Below the pieces are notes generated by a model that saw only the letters and a list, made by a program, of their open reading frames with translations, was not told the origin of the DNA and made no database searches. Shown here in pieces: positions 44,988 to 57,774 of a stretch of DNA of 64,000 nucleotides. The stretch is from Pempheris klunzingeri (taxonomy: Eukaryota; Chordata; Actinopteri; Acropomatiformes; Pempheridae), in the NCBI RefSeq assembly GCF_042242105.1, contig NC_092013.1, forward strand, positions 15,989,618-16,053,617, written 5' to 3'. Position numbers and translations under genes: made by a program. Numbering within the stretch: position 1 is the first letter of the stretch; each line of letters begins with the position of its first letter.

Positions 44988-47900
44988 ATGGCGCTTATTC
45001 ACGAACCTCGAGCCCCCTCTCCTTCTCTCTCCGGCTTCAACACACCTCTCTCTGATCCTCCATCCTTCCGCCGCCTCGATGCTGAAACACCCTGCACTCC
45101 CGAAATGGACCTGACCCCGACCCAGTGCGTCCTTCGCAACGTCCTCTCCATAGACACCGGAGGTGCTGTCGAGCCCGGGGGTGGAGGAGGAGAGGGGCAG
45201 ACTGCTGGGCACAACCAGACACCGGGCGAGGAACAACAGGAGCACTTTGCCAACAGTGTCCTGAAGCTCCATGAGCATGATGGGAGTCCTGGAAGGACAG
45301 AGGGCGAGGGACAGGAGCTGGACAGCAGTGAGGTCAGGAGCCAGGCGGATGACGCCAGGCTGCAGTGCCAGTCCACTGGAGGGGGAGGAGGGTTTCTGGA
45401 GGGGCTGTTTGGGTGTCTGCGACCTGTCTGGACTATGATTGGCAAAGCTTACTCCACAGAGCACAAACACGACATGGACGGTAAGTCTAGCAGTCAAATC
45501 CATATCAATGGAAAGACACAAACACATCCACACATGCTGGCATAGATATCTGCTTGTTTTCCAATAAAAGCAACCACTATCTCCCATTTAATTTTAGTCT
45601 GAATCTTTGATATGCTAATTAAATAATCTTATCCCCCAGTTTAATTACGTTAAACAGCTGGTAGAAAAATGACTCCCACAAAGGCCATGTTGTAAACAAA
45701 CACTTTCCTTGACACGAAAAAGCTTCAGCCAGAGAGAGAGACTCTATCAAAGCTGCAAAGGGTTTATTTCCCCTGATACCCCCCCCCCCCCCCCATCCTT
45801 TCTCCTGCTCGTGCCCACCCCACCTTCCTCCCACTACCACCCCCCAGTGAAACTAGCTCCCTGTGACGCTGTGTTGTTTATGTCTGCAGCCACTACAATA
45901 GCGCAGAGCTCCCCTGGGACTCCTCTGCCAAATCTGCTGCATGAATTATGCATGGCCATGCTCTGACCCTGCGCCTCTCATCTCTATTAACGCAAACCTG
46001 ACACACACACACACACACACACACACATATGTGAGCATGCGCCCGAGGATGACTGCACGCACACATAAACACATCCACAAATAAAGTGTTCATATGTAGC
46101 ACTGACATGAACACATGAAGTTAGATTAGATGCCAAAATCAAACCTGATGACATAAATACAGCGTCACACACCAGCCTTGACGGTGGCAGATTTCTGTGT
46201 CTCCTTGTCTTTATAGCCTTCCGATATTTTATCACCCATTTGACTTCCACATCTCCCCTCCGCTCCCCTCCTCCTTCCATCTCTCATTGTCTCCTTTCCT
46301 CTCATTTTCATCCTGTGCTGTTATCACTCCCAGCCCATCTGCACCTCGCTGCTCCCCTCCTCTGTGCATCATTGCAGGGAGTCACACACACTGAGAAGAT
46401 GCAAAACGGATATTATAAAAGTGAAATAAATAGGGGTATTGCAACTGAATGCCTGTCTGCCACATCACAATGCTCTATTCTTAAGCTTTGATTGAAAGGC
46501 ACCGTGTAGCACAATGGAGAGCAGGAAAATTTTGTCAGTCTTTTATTGATTGTGAAGGACTGTGGGGTGCCTGGTGATGTTCTAAATGTCCTCATTTTTT
46601 CAGATCAAACAAAGCAGACCTCGGGATGTTCTGGTCTATCAGATGAGGGCTCATGTCTTTACTGTGGAACATTTGAGGGGCTCATTAGAGACCGAGCCCT
46701 CAATCTATCAGTGGAGAGCATTAATCATTCATACCGTGCTTATTAATATGATAAATGTGTCTGAATCCCCTTTTCTCGGGTTAAGAACAGCAGCAGAGCA
46801 GGCAGTATATTTTCTCTGTATTAACAGTCTGTCTTTGGCCACATGGACCCCTGCCGACCCGTGGGGAATCCCCCTCCCTTCTTTCCTCTTTCCACACACA
46901 CACAGCTACCACCACCAGTACCGTCACTAGCCCTCCACCTCCCTGTTCGCCTTACATCCACATTAGGCTCTCAAATCCCCTCCCTCCTCCAACCCTCTCC
47001 TGAGCGTTGAACCCCTGTTTCGAATCAGCCCCACAATGGCACTAAGCAGGATTTAGGAGGCTGAGGGAGAATTACCCAGAAGAGATTAGAGCTCCCTGTC
47101 TGTCTGCCTGCACACCCTCAGTCTTAGGTTAAGGTGAGGTTCAGCTACAGAACAAGCTATGGACTTGGGCTGATGTGTTGACTGTCAGAGTCAGGGCTTT
47201 CAACAGGTAATACTGTTACAGGCCTAACATATTGCTGCAAAACAGCATAGCCCGTTGTGGTGCTGTAACCTCCCTGCTACTAGATTTGATAGTCCAAGCT
47301 GTTGATATAGCTTTTGAATGTACCAATAAACCTGAAATGAGCAGGTTTTGTTCTCGTTGTATTAGTATGACACATAACCATCTTGACATGTCCGAGGAAA
47401 AGTTTTGGACATTTTGGAAAATGAGCTTATTTGCTTGGAATTACAGGAGAAGATCAATAGCAGATAGCTGTCTGATCAGTAATTATGAAGCTACAGTTAG
47501 CAGCCAGTCGGGTTAGCTTAGCACAAAGACTGGAAACATGGGGGGAAAGCGAGCCTGGCTCTGTCCAACAGTAATGAAATCCACCTGCCAGAACCTCTAA
47601 AGCTCAATAATTAAAACGTTCTCTCTGGTTTAAACCTGTACAAAAACCAAATCGTAAAAACAGCACCTTATGGTTTAACACGTGGTCTGTGGTCTGTTTT
47701 TTTTCTGTTTTTTTTTGGCCAGAGCCAGGCTTGCTCTTTTCCACTGTTTCTAGTCTTTATTCAAAGATAAGCTAACCAGTTGCTGACTGGAGTTTCGAAT
47801 TGAATTGAAAATGATGAGAGCGGCATTGAGCTTCTTACCTAAATGTCAAATTTAAATGTCAATTGTCATTTCTTTTAAAGTATGAAGAGATTGATGTTAA

Positions 47901-50900
47901 GATAATGCAATCATCTAAGTAGACATGGGTGCATGAAGCATGAAGGGTATTTATATTACTCATCACATGTGTGGTGCTTAAAGGAGATGTATTATGCGGA
48001 ATGCACTTTTTAATGTCTTTTCAACATAATTATGTGTCCCTGGTGTGTCCAGAGACCCTCAAACTATGAGAAAAGACCATCCTCTCTGTTTTTCTCCTGC
48101 CCAGTCTTTCAGTCATTGTCTGTGAAAATGCTCCATTTAGTCTTGGCCCCGTCTGTGATGTCATACGCAGGGATCTGTTGAACATGGGACTTCTTTGAGC
48201 CCTTCAGCAGGCTGACAGTCCCGTTTGCAGTATGAGAAAAATGCTGTTTAATATTATGACATGTAAACATATTCTAGTAGGACCCCCAAATACAAATATG
48301 AACATGAAAATGAGCAGCATATGTCTCCTGTAATAAGTGTCTGGTGTTTAGTTATCTTATGAAACATCGAGTTCACTTAAAAGTTGAGTTTGCAACTTAG
48401 TTTCCTCATCCAAGGTGGTGAAAATACATTATCAATATATATTGATACAGGCTGAACTGTCACTCACATAATCACTCACTTCTGCATTCATTATGTTGAC
48501 ATGTTTCCACACCGATCAACTCACCAACTACTTTGCCGTCACCTTTTTCCCCAATCTCAGAGGCGTGGGAGGTCCCGTTCGAGGAGATATCTGACCTGCA
48601 GTGGGTGGGCAGCGGAGCTCAGGGCGCCGTCTTTCTGGGTAAACTGCACGGACAGGAAGTGGCCGTGAAGAAAGTGCGGAACATCAAAGAGACAGACATC
48701 AAGCACCTGCGCAAGCTCAAACACCCCAACATCATCACTTTCAGGTAAGTAGAAATGACCTGCTGGCTTATTGGATCACAAGGCGTGCAGAGAACTAAAA
48801 GTGTGTTCATACAGTATAAGATCGACATTGCTGGCATTGCAACAACTCTAATATGTTCTGCTTCTTTATACTCTCAGGGGTATTTGTACTCAGGCTCCAT
48901 GTTACTGCATCATCATGGAGTACTGTGCCCAGGGACAGCTGTACGAGGTGCTGCGAGCGGGCAGGAAGATCCACCCATCTCTGCTCATGGACTGGGCCAT
49001 GGGCATCGCTGGGGGCATGAACTATCTTCACCTCCACAAAATCATCCACAGAGACCTCAAGTCACCAAAGTGAGTTTTGTAGCCCTGGTGAAAATTAACT
49101 GTGTGATTACGACTCTGTAATTCAAGTGTAAATGATAATGTCTGAGCTAACAGATAGTTAATAGATAGTTACAATGAAAGCTTTGGTTGTTGTGATGAGG
49201 CATACTGACTAAAGGTTTTATTTACAGGTAAAAAGCAAAGATTATATGAATAAATAAAGATAATTTTGTGATGAAGAAGTATGTTATTTCTCCTCAGACT
49301 TATCTTGTGGCTCACCCTGGGGGTTCCTGACCCCCAGGTTGAGGACCACTGTTTTACAAAGTTACACTGATTGGCTGTTTTTAATTTTTGTACACACGTG
49401 AAGTCAGACGTGTAAATATAAACTTGGCATTCAATGTTTCATTCCAGCATGCTGATCACCTACGATGACTCAGTGAAGATTTCTGATTTCGGCACGTCCA
49501 AAGAGCTCAGTGACAAGAGCACCAAGATGTCCTTTGCCGGTACGGTGGCCTGGATGGCTCCCGAGGTCATTCGCAATGAACCAGTGTCAGAGAAGGTGGA
49601 TATTTGGTAGGTGTCATAACCCTTTTTATCCTGTCCTTTTGCATTGGCGATCCATTGCTAATTTCCCTTATGATTTGTCTTATCTGTCTTAGAATCTCAT
49701 TAGTTGCAGGCTACTACAGTATAGAGAGCAGGATCCTATTTCCAGAAAATCTATTCAGTATTATGTACAATATCTCATTACATGAAATTCTATAGGGCCT
49801 CTGCCGAATCTGATGGGTTGCCCTGTGTTAGGCCCTGATCTCCCTTAATACATTCCTGCCCCTCTCTCTCCCATCCTACATCCCTCCATCACTCTTCCTC
49901 TTCGTCCTGAAAGGAACGCTGGCTAATTTAATAATTGATTTGCCAGATGCTGCAGTGCTCAGGAGAGGCTGGAATAACCTTCCGAGCCTGCGGATGGTTT
50001 GGCCCAAGGCCAGCAGTGCATTAGCAGAGAAGTGAAAATAGGATTCAAAAGCTTTTGATGTGGAAAGAAAGCAAAGCAGGGGTGTATAGTGTGCAGTTTT
50101 GTTTAAAGATATGTAAATTATGTAGTAGTCCATAACACGAAAAGAGTGAGTCATAGAAGGAGAAGCTTTGTATCATGTTGAATGTATTCGTTTTTGCTTT
50201 GTGCTGACAGCTGGCTCTTGACTCACGTTCTTTTCTTACTAAAACAGCCAGAAGTAGAATTTAATACAAACACATTTTAAGGTGGTATAAATTAACCAAA
50301 CAAAAATCTAACCTTTCATAACGTCCTGTCTGCCTCTCACTGTCCCTGTCAAATAAAGGCAAAAAAGCTAAAAAGAAATATCATAAAAAACTATATTTAT
50401 TCCTGCGAGGGAACAAATAAACACACAGTAAAAATTCAAACTAATAAACAATAAAAGGCCATAAGCTACAACCTGTACATGGAACTGGTAATATATTTGT
50501 TAATAAATATATATAAATATCTAAAAATCACGAAAATGTTGCACCACAAAAGTGTAGGCCAACAAAATGGAACCTATTTATTAAGAATATATTGCATTGT
50601 ATTATGTAGAATAATTTTAAACACTTCAGCTACTGAGTCTGTCGAAAAGCAAAATTTATTTCATGACAGTTCAAGAGTGGAGTTTGTTAACAGAAACAAA
50701 ACAAAAAAGTGGTGATTTTCATTTGTCTGTCTTCAACTTAGAAAATTGCAATACTTTAAGATATAAAACAACCAAACCAATAACTTAATTGTAATCCATC
50801 ATCTATCTAACAGATAAAATGTATCCTGGTGATTGAAAAAATACCTGCATTGCTTTGAAGTTAAGTATCTCCTCTTGTGCATTAGTATCACAAATCATAA

Positions 50901-53900
50901 GCGAGGAGATGGAGAGACTCTAAAAATACGCACGTAAACACAGTATCACACACCCTCCTCAGTGCTGCATGTGATGCTATGAACACCTTGGATACCTTAC
51001 ATGGTCACCATGGAAACCCAGAGAGTCACCAACAACAGACTTTCCTTAGTTACCAACCCCCATGGGCCCGCTCTCTAGCTTCGCTACCAAGCAGAGGTCG
51101 AGCAGGAGATCATCAATGAAACACTGGGCTGTAGTGGAAAAAAAGCACAAAGTCAGATTCATTTGTCACCAGCTGCTGTATTTTTTTCAGTTTTTATGTT
51201 AACCATTAACCTGATATCAGGAATATTAGTAATACATGCAAATATGTGCATAGATCACTGGGAGTCTGTGACATACTCTACAGTATTTTGGCTATTACCA
51301 GTGTAACCGTGTGCATTTATTAACGTGATTGCAGTGAAAAATGAAACGAAAAATGTAAGCAGCGACAGAACTTTGATTAGTACCAAACTGATTAAACCTT
51401 GATAATAATCAGTTTAAGCTACCAAAGACTGCACACAAGGCATGAGCATCAAAGGCTACAGTGATGAAGTTTCCATCAGATACAACAGTTGTTATAATCT
51501 AAATGTCAAGATTTATGTCCACAAAGTTAAAAGTGTGACATTTCAGCCGTGCTTCCTTTCATCGGTTCACTTCACATCTTGAAAGTAAATATGCCACAAT
51601 TCTCTGCAGGTCATTCGGTGTCGTGCTGTGGGAGATGCTGACAGGAGAGGTGCCCTACAAGGATGTGGACTCGTCCGCTATCATCTGGGGAGTGGGCAAC
51701 AACAGTCTACAGCTGCCAGTACCTGATAGCTGCCCAGACAGCTTCAAACTGCTCCTGAGGCAATGCTGGTAAGCGGACAGAGGGAGATGGAGGGAAGAAG
51801 AAGAATGATACGGAAAAAGGAAGTGGAGGCGTCAGCACTAAGAGAATATTATGATGTTTTAAGAAGCTTTGAGGGGGGTTGAGAGAGTGAAAGTTGTACA
51901 GGGAAAGAAAAAGAAGAAAATCATAAAAAGATGGTTTACAAAGAGGGAACTAACAGTAAAAGAGGGAAGGTTATTTTCTCTCATATTCCTTACATTTCTG
52001 ACAAAATATTTGTTTAAATTGTTCACAGGAACTGCAAGCCAAGAAACAGACCTTCCTTCCGACAGATTCTCCTACATCTGGACATCGCCTCAGCAGATAT
52101 CCTATCGACTCCACAAGAAACCTACTTTCAGTCTCAAGTAAGCTTCCTTTATCTCTGTCAACAGTCCCAGCTCAAACGCTACTTTGATTTAATTATATTT
52201 TTAGATTTTTTTTTTTTTTTTTCAATTTTAGATTATTCATCAGCTCCAGTTTAGACGTCACCGAAAAAGTAGACAGAAAATGAGAATTAAGTCAAACGGC
52301 AGTTGATTCATAATCTTGTTAAGATGTGTGTAATTAATGGAAATATAGCTGACAACCGTCATTTCTCAAGTCACTGCCTCCTTCAAATGAATAAATAAAT
52401 AGACATCAGATGAGGACATATGAGCTCTGTATGCCTCTTAATAGAAACCCTCTTGTCAACAGCAGCCAGTATCTCTAATAGTGATTTTGCTTTCAACCCA
52501 GTGCCATTTGTTTCCAGTCTGCTGCAGCAACTACAGGCAGTGCAGCTGCACCGGGGTCACTGGCCTCTCTGGGGCCCTCTAATAATACCTGTGCTTTCAA
52601 TCACAACATATTGTTGGTTCTCTGTCTTTGTTCCTTGTACCTTTTTCAACCTCCATCATATCAAAGCTTGACAGAGAAGGTCTGAGTGGTGGAGAAGGAG
52701 GGCGCGTGTTGCTGCCTGTGACAGGGTGGGGGAAGGGGCCTATGACAAATATGTTAGACCCCTGCAAACCCAAAAAGAAGAAGGACAGGAGACTTTAGAG
52801 GATGAAGCATAATTGTGTGGAAGATATGTGTTTACTCAGCCATGCTGAACCACAGATCCACTTATAACTCCAACATGTATAATCAGGAGACACACTCCTG
52901 CACACAAACACACAAAATGAATACAATTTAATTTTCTTTTTACAGCAAGCCGCTGCCTCCTCCTCCATTTTTATCTTTTCATGCAAAATACAAACCTCTG
53001 TCACTCTTTCCACTTATCCTTGATCCGTTATTTCCCCCTGCCCCCCCACCCCCCTGCAACCCTGCCCAGTTTCTCTCCTCTCTTCCCCATAATGGATTTT
53101 TCTTGTGACGTTAGAAAGAAGTATTTGCTGCTGGAGTGTATTGATTGCTTTAATGGCAGGGCGCAGAGAGCAAAGAGAGAGGAGAAAGAGGGGACTGGAG
53201 ACATAGAAGAGCGCATAGAGTCCATTAGCTTAATAAGAAGAGCATCACTCATGCACAGACAGAATTATACACACACACACGCACACATCCATGTGGCACG
53301 CACACATCCATGTGGCACGCACACACTCATATATCTGACTTCCTTTGTCCATTGATATGACAGGTATCAGATAACAGCTGTCACGCTCTGCTGTGTACAA
53401 GAAAATGCCCCACAATGCATTTTTTTTGTGCTCATGTCATGTCAGTTCATGTTCAGTTTTGCTCCCAGTGTATTGATTATCATCTGACAGCTTAATGGGT
53501 TTTGTTTCAATAATACACATGCACTTTTACATACATTTTTTTTCCTACTAAATTAAGGTGCAATGAAGTGTATTCTCACTATTAATGTCATTTGTTAATT
53601 ATTATTATTTTTTTATATTATTATTATTATTACTCAAATGAAATCAAGTCATGATTCTTTACCCCAATGGAAGACACAGGAATGGCAGCAAGTGTACAGA
53701 TGTAAAAAAAACAGAATTAAAAGCAGGTGCTGAGAAAAATGCTATACAGAGATACATCTGGAAAGAACAAGCTGCCAAATTATTAAACTCTGAATAAATG
53801 GTTAAGGAGGAACCTGTTTGGAATCCCTGCTGTGTCTACTTTGCATGGCCGGCAAGTGAAGACTACTGATTTCTGAACCCTTTTGCTCGTCAGCTTAAAT

Positions 53901-56900
53901 AGATTTCTTAGTCTTACCAGTAAAATGGTGAAATATTCAGCGACTGTTAGTCATTAATAGCTGCTCTGATTGTTTTATGTGTCTCACCAGGCAGAGTGGA
54001 GGGATGAGGTGAGGCATCACTTTGAGAAAATCAAGTCTGAGGGGACGTGTTTGCACAGGCTGGACGAGGAGCTGATCAAACGACGCAGAGAAGAACTCAG
54101 GTTAGACAAGACACCAAGAGGATTAATTAACACCTTGAAATACAGATGTGGACATTAGTATGTGTATATAGAAAGAGAAAATAGCCCCACCACTTGCAAA
54201 GGCATAAAGATAACCCATACAATGAGAAACCCATACAATTATAAAGTTGCACATAAATGTATGCGACTGCATATTAATGTACTTCTCTCTCCACACAGAC
54301 ATGCGCTGGACATCCGGGAGCACTACGAGAGGAAGCTGGAGAGAGCCAACAATCTCTACATGGAGCTCAACGCCATCATGCTGCAGCTGGAAATCAAAGA
54401 GAAAGAGCTGCTCAAGTATGAAAACTGCCATTGTTTGACAGTATCTATGAAAAGTAGTCAACCCCATGACAGTTTGCACGCTTTGTTTTGAATTTGAATC
54501 AAAGAGAATTTAATGTGGCTTTTGACGCAACAGAAAAAAATCCTACTGTTGTCTAAATTAATTATTTTACTGTTGTACAACATGTAGTCATTTTCTAGGT
54601 AGTTAAAATGTATAGCAGTATAACAATAAGAAAACTAAGGTTGTCATTCAAATAGTTCATACGGTTCCTAGTAGATTTTCCCATTAGCATTGGCTAAGTA
54701 GCGTTTTTCGAACGAAAGAGCACGGACAAGTTCATTTGTAATGCGAATCGAATGGCCATTACACCCAGTCACACAGGGCCATCGCGTGCAACAAAGTGGT
54801 CTCTTATGACATCCTGAGTATCCACTGACATCCATTAAATGAATATCGGCCTTGTGTTTAAACACCAGGAGGGAGCACTCACTGGACAAGAAGTATCCAG
54901 GCTGCTTCAAGCACCACAGCTCCAGACAGTCGGCCTCCTCCAACTCGATGGAGAAACTCATGAAGAAACGCAACGTACCTCAGAAACTGCCCTCACACAG
55001 TAAGAGGTGAGACAACAAGGAGTTATCTACGTTTACAGTGTTTATATGATTTGAAGGGCGTTAAAGGATAAAAATTGTGATATTCTCTATTTTTTAATTG
55101 TCAATAAATCCCATGAAGAGACCAAAACCCAAAAATAAACTGATCCTACTAATAAGCATTTTATATGGTAAAGAATACAAATTAATGCAGTTCTAAAGTA
55201 TTGAGAAGTTCATTTATTGTTATTGTTTTTTTTAATTAATTCTGTCCTTGTCCTTTTCAGGCCAGACTTACTGAAGTCAGAGGTCATCCTCCCCAAACTG
55301 GACTCTTCCATGACCCAGGTCACAATCCCCAGCAAGGGCTCTACCTCCCCCGGCCGGTCACGCCGAGGAAAGCCCCGCTACAGGAAGGCTGGTAAAGGCA
55401 GCAGCGGGGACTTGGCTCAGCTGAAAGCCACTCTCTCCTCTTCATTAGCAATGATCAACGCCACCACATCTGTTCCCAGCAACAAGCAGCATCTAGACCC
55501 CAGTGCAGCCATCAGGGGCCTCCAACATGATCTGCTGCTCAAGAAGATGTACTCCTCCAGCCCAGATCTAATTTCAACCACTTTGGAGGCTGAAGGCCGC
55601 CGAAAGGGGCAGGTCAGGCCTGGGCTGGACAGAGCGGGCAGTCAGAGCGCCTCAGCCGGGCTGGGGGAGAGCAGAAGGACTAGAGGCCCAGAGGAGGGCC
55701 CGGATGTGGGCCTGGGGACTGATGACCTGGCAGGAACACCTCCACGCAGTGACACGCCCAGCGAGGATGCAGCTTCCATTCCGTTCTCCAGTAGCCCTGA
55801 CTCACCGTGTGGCAGGGGAGCGGCTGCAGGGAGGGCGTCTGTGCTCGGGAACCCCCGGGTCTCCCAAGAGGCTGAGGAGAAGGAGGACGGGACGGTGATC
55901 ACCCGCTCGCCCAGAAGTCAACGCCTCACACCGTCAGCACTGCTCTACAGGGCAGCAGTCACACGCAGTCAGGTGAGACTGAAGCAGCATTGTCTAAGAA
56001 CACAAAGATTACACAAAGCGTTGGCCCACTTTCACAAAATCATTTTGACTTCTGCCTTATAAGGGAGCAAAGATTAATTAGCAGTGAGAGGCTTTGGGGA
56101 AATGAAACCATTTTGATTTCATTTGTTCCAGTCAAGCGGCATTTAGGGGCAAAATATTTTCCTGTCTGTTTCACTGTCGCTGTCTTGACTCAACTCACTG
56201 CACAAATCAGCATCTGAAGAGGTGTCAAATGGGAGAAAAACACTGCCATGCTCTGATGATTTCCTTGTTTTGCTGGAATAATTGACACTGATAAAGTCCA
56301 GAGAGTCAAGACCCTTTAGTCTTTAATCTACCAGATATAATCGCCATCAGTCCATTAAGAGCAATCCTCATTTTAATAGATGCCAAGCTACAAATAAAGA
56401 TAGACCACAGATGGTTTTGTGGAAAGACCACATTCAAGTTTTTAATTTCAGGTCACTAAGTAATTAATCACTGCCACCTATGCATAGTTGATTTGTCAGT
56501 ACTGCCTGTTTAATATGTGATAGCTGAGGCCATTAATGTGTTTTAGAACATAGGCGTGAAAAAGAGGTTAAAAAAGACAGGAATGATTCACTGATCCAAA
56601 AATCTCAGTCACTTTGGCTACAGAAGCGGTAACATGCCCCACGTGTACCCAGGTTGTTATTAGAGTGTCATCTTACCAGACGGCTCCATAATCTTGGCAG
56701 GAATAAAGGTTATTAGTGTGCACTGAAACAGGGAAACACTGAGGTTTCATACAAACTTCTTTCCGCAGAGACGTGGAGTGTCATCAGAGGAAGAGGAAGG
56801 AGAAGTGGACAGTGAAGTGGAGTTGCCAAGGAGACGGTAAGACTTACTGAAGACTCACTGTAGTCACATTTCCATCTATTAATCCATACAAAACATTTTC

Positions 56901-57774
56901 CAAACATATATCCAAAAATGACATTTCATAGCCTCCGCTGGTTTAACAGTTGCTTAGCCTGATTACACTTCAGTGCGCGCTGGGTTTTAAAACACACAGT
57001 GTGCACACGCTAGCAACAAACAGCTGTGTGATCCATATATTCAGCCACTGTGTAATGTCAAATGGGACTGAGGAGACACAACCAATGCATGAGCTTTAAG
57101 TTTTTAGCATGAATATTATCAAATGGTTTTAACATTACATTCACATGTTGCATTTGAATATGCCCATGAATCTGTGTCATCAGTCCGTGTTTGTAATATT
57201 CTGTATATGTATATGTTCCTCGTTGTTTTCCCACTCAGGCGTCCTGTGAGCATGACCAAGTGCCAGTCCCTGTCCACCTTCAGCTCAGAGAACTTGTCGG
57301 TGTCGGACGGTGAGGAGGGAAACACCACTGACCACTCCCACAGCGGCACACCAGACGTGGTCAGCACCAACACCGACGAGCGTCTGGACGACAAGAGTGA
57401 CGACCTGCTGTCACAGGGCTCGGAGATTCCCGCTGACCCCTCCGACCCAACCCAGCTGGGCTCCGATGGGTTGTCAGAGAAGGAGGCTATTCTTCGACAA
57501 GTCAAGACCCACCTTGCTAGTAATGACCATAACTATGAGGTAGGCTGCAGAGAGGGAAGGATGTAGACTGTACTTAGAAGCATACATATAGAACTGAAAG
57601 ATACATAACCCGCTGCATTTGTAGTCAACATTTAAGAGTCTGTTTATTGCTCTAACTCAGATAATTCATGTTTGTCCTCCAAATCAGGGCCTGTATGACG
57701 ACTCGGACTGTGACAGTGCAGAGCTGGACCATTCAGGCAGTGCAGAGCCCAGCCAACCTCAAGCCAACTGGTGA
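44988..57774 (+). CDS. map3k12: MAP3K12 / dual leucine zipper kinase (DLK), complete coding region
   Basis: Thirteen exons: 44988-45480, 48561-48744, 48878-49069, 49448-49606, 51610-51768, 52029-52137, 53991-54100, 54299-54415, 54869-55006, 55261-55972, 56769-56836, 57239-57539 and 57688-57774. They total 2829 nt (942 residues plus TGA) with consistent phases. Human DLK is about 860-890. The N-terminal LHEHDG and [20 protein letters not shown] segments match DLK. The kinase domain (about 171-430) has a Gly loop GSGAQG (181-186), VAVKK with Lys201, HRDLKSPN (Asp285), DFGTS (303-307) and APE (327-329), all intact. The leucine-zipper region follows (HFEKIKSEG, then [20 protein letters not shown]), then a long Ser/Pro-rich tail with [15 protein letters not shown] and [18 protein letters not shown] is the MAPKKK that drives JNK/p38 stress signalling in neurons after axon injury. 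Exon 1 has a Gly/Glu-rich stretch, which partly explains the extra length. It is convergent with the pcbp4-type gene. Confidence 0.96.
45778..45794. repeat. Homopolymeric C tract in map3k12 intron 1 of the coding region
   Basis: An uninterrupted run of about 16 C, with further C-rich sequence to 45850. The complementary G run could form a quadruplex; this is inference only. Confidence 0.8.
46001..46027. repeat. CA dinucleotide microsatellite in a map3k12 intron
   Basis: About 13 uninterrupted CA units. Confidence 0.9.
47391..47880. mobile_element. MITE of the TTAAAGGAATAGTTC family, copy 2, in a map3k12 intron
   Basis: The arms are GACATTTTGGAAAATGAGCT...GAGCTTCTTACCTAAATGTC, and the end reads CTTTTAAAG. 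The diagnostic core GGGTTAGCTTAGCACAAAGA then CTGGAAACATGGGG and CCTGGCTCTGTCC is present. Its ends are more diverged than those of copy 1 (29198-29553). Confidence 0.72.
47978..48335. mobile_element. MITE with TTAAAGGAGATGTATTATG ends, in a map3k12 intron
   Basis: The left end TTAAAGGAGATGTATTATGC is complementary to the right end GAGCAGCATATGTCTCCTGT. The interior contains AACATATTCTAGTAGGACCC, a widespread fish repeat segment. It is non-coding and ends about 225 bases before kinase exon 2. Confidence 0.75.
49290..49360. repeat. Short dispersed repeat piece (CTGACCCCCAGGTTGAG) in a map3k12 intron
   Basis: GGGGGTTCCTGACCCCCAGG then TTGAGGACCACTG. The same core occurs at about 5490-5506, and GAGAACCACTGG at about 35876. 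It is a fragment of a common fish repeat. Confidence 0.5.
49607..51609 (+). other. map3k12: map3k12 intron inside the kinase domain
   Basis: A 2.0-kb intron splits the codon for Trp in the conserved VDIWSFGV segment. It is AT-rich and I see no further exon or repeat with a readable boundary. Confidence 0.6.
52138..53990 (+). other. map3k12: map3k12 intron after the kinase domain
   Basis: A 1.85-kb intron with a T run (about 52208-52222), a 19-base tandem duplication (53280-53318) and an ATT-rich patch (about 53596-53632). No exon is seen. Confidence 0.6.
53280..53318. repeat. Tandem duplication of a 19-base unit
   Basis: The unit CGCACACATCCATGTGGCA occurs twice in direct succession at the edge of a CA-rich tract and is followed by another CGCACACA. 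It is a minisatellite seed in a map3k12 intron. Confidence 0.75.

Noticed and set aside
44892..45587. 231-codon open frame antisense to map3k12 exon 1
   Set aside because: It mirrors a GC-rich coding exon, has no matching splice sites or family resemblance, and the + strand product is clearly DLK.
54437..54620. Possible Tc1-like end (ATCTATGAAAAGTAGTCAAC) in a map3k12 intron
   Set aside because: It resembles the start of a known fish element, but I could not find a matching inverted end or target duplication.
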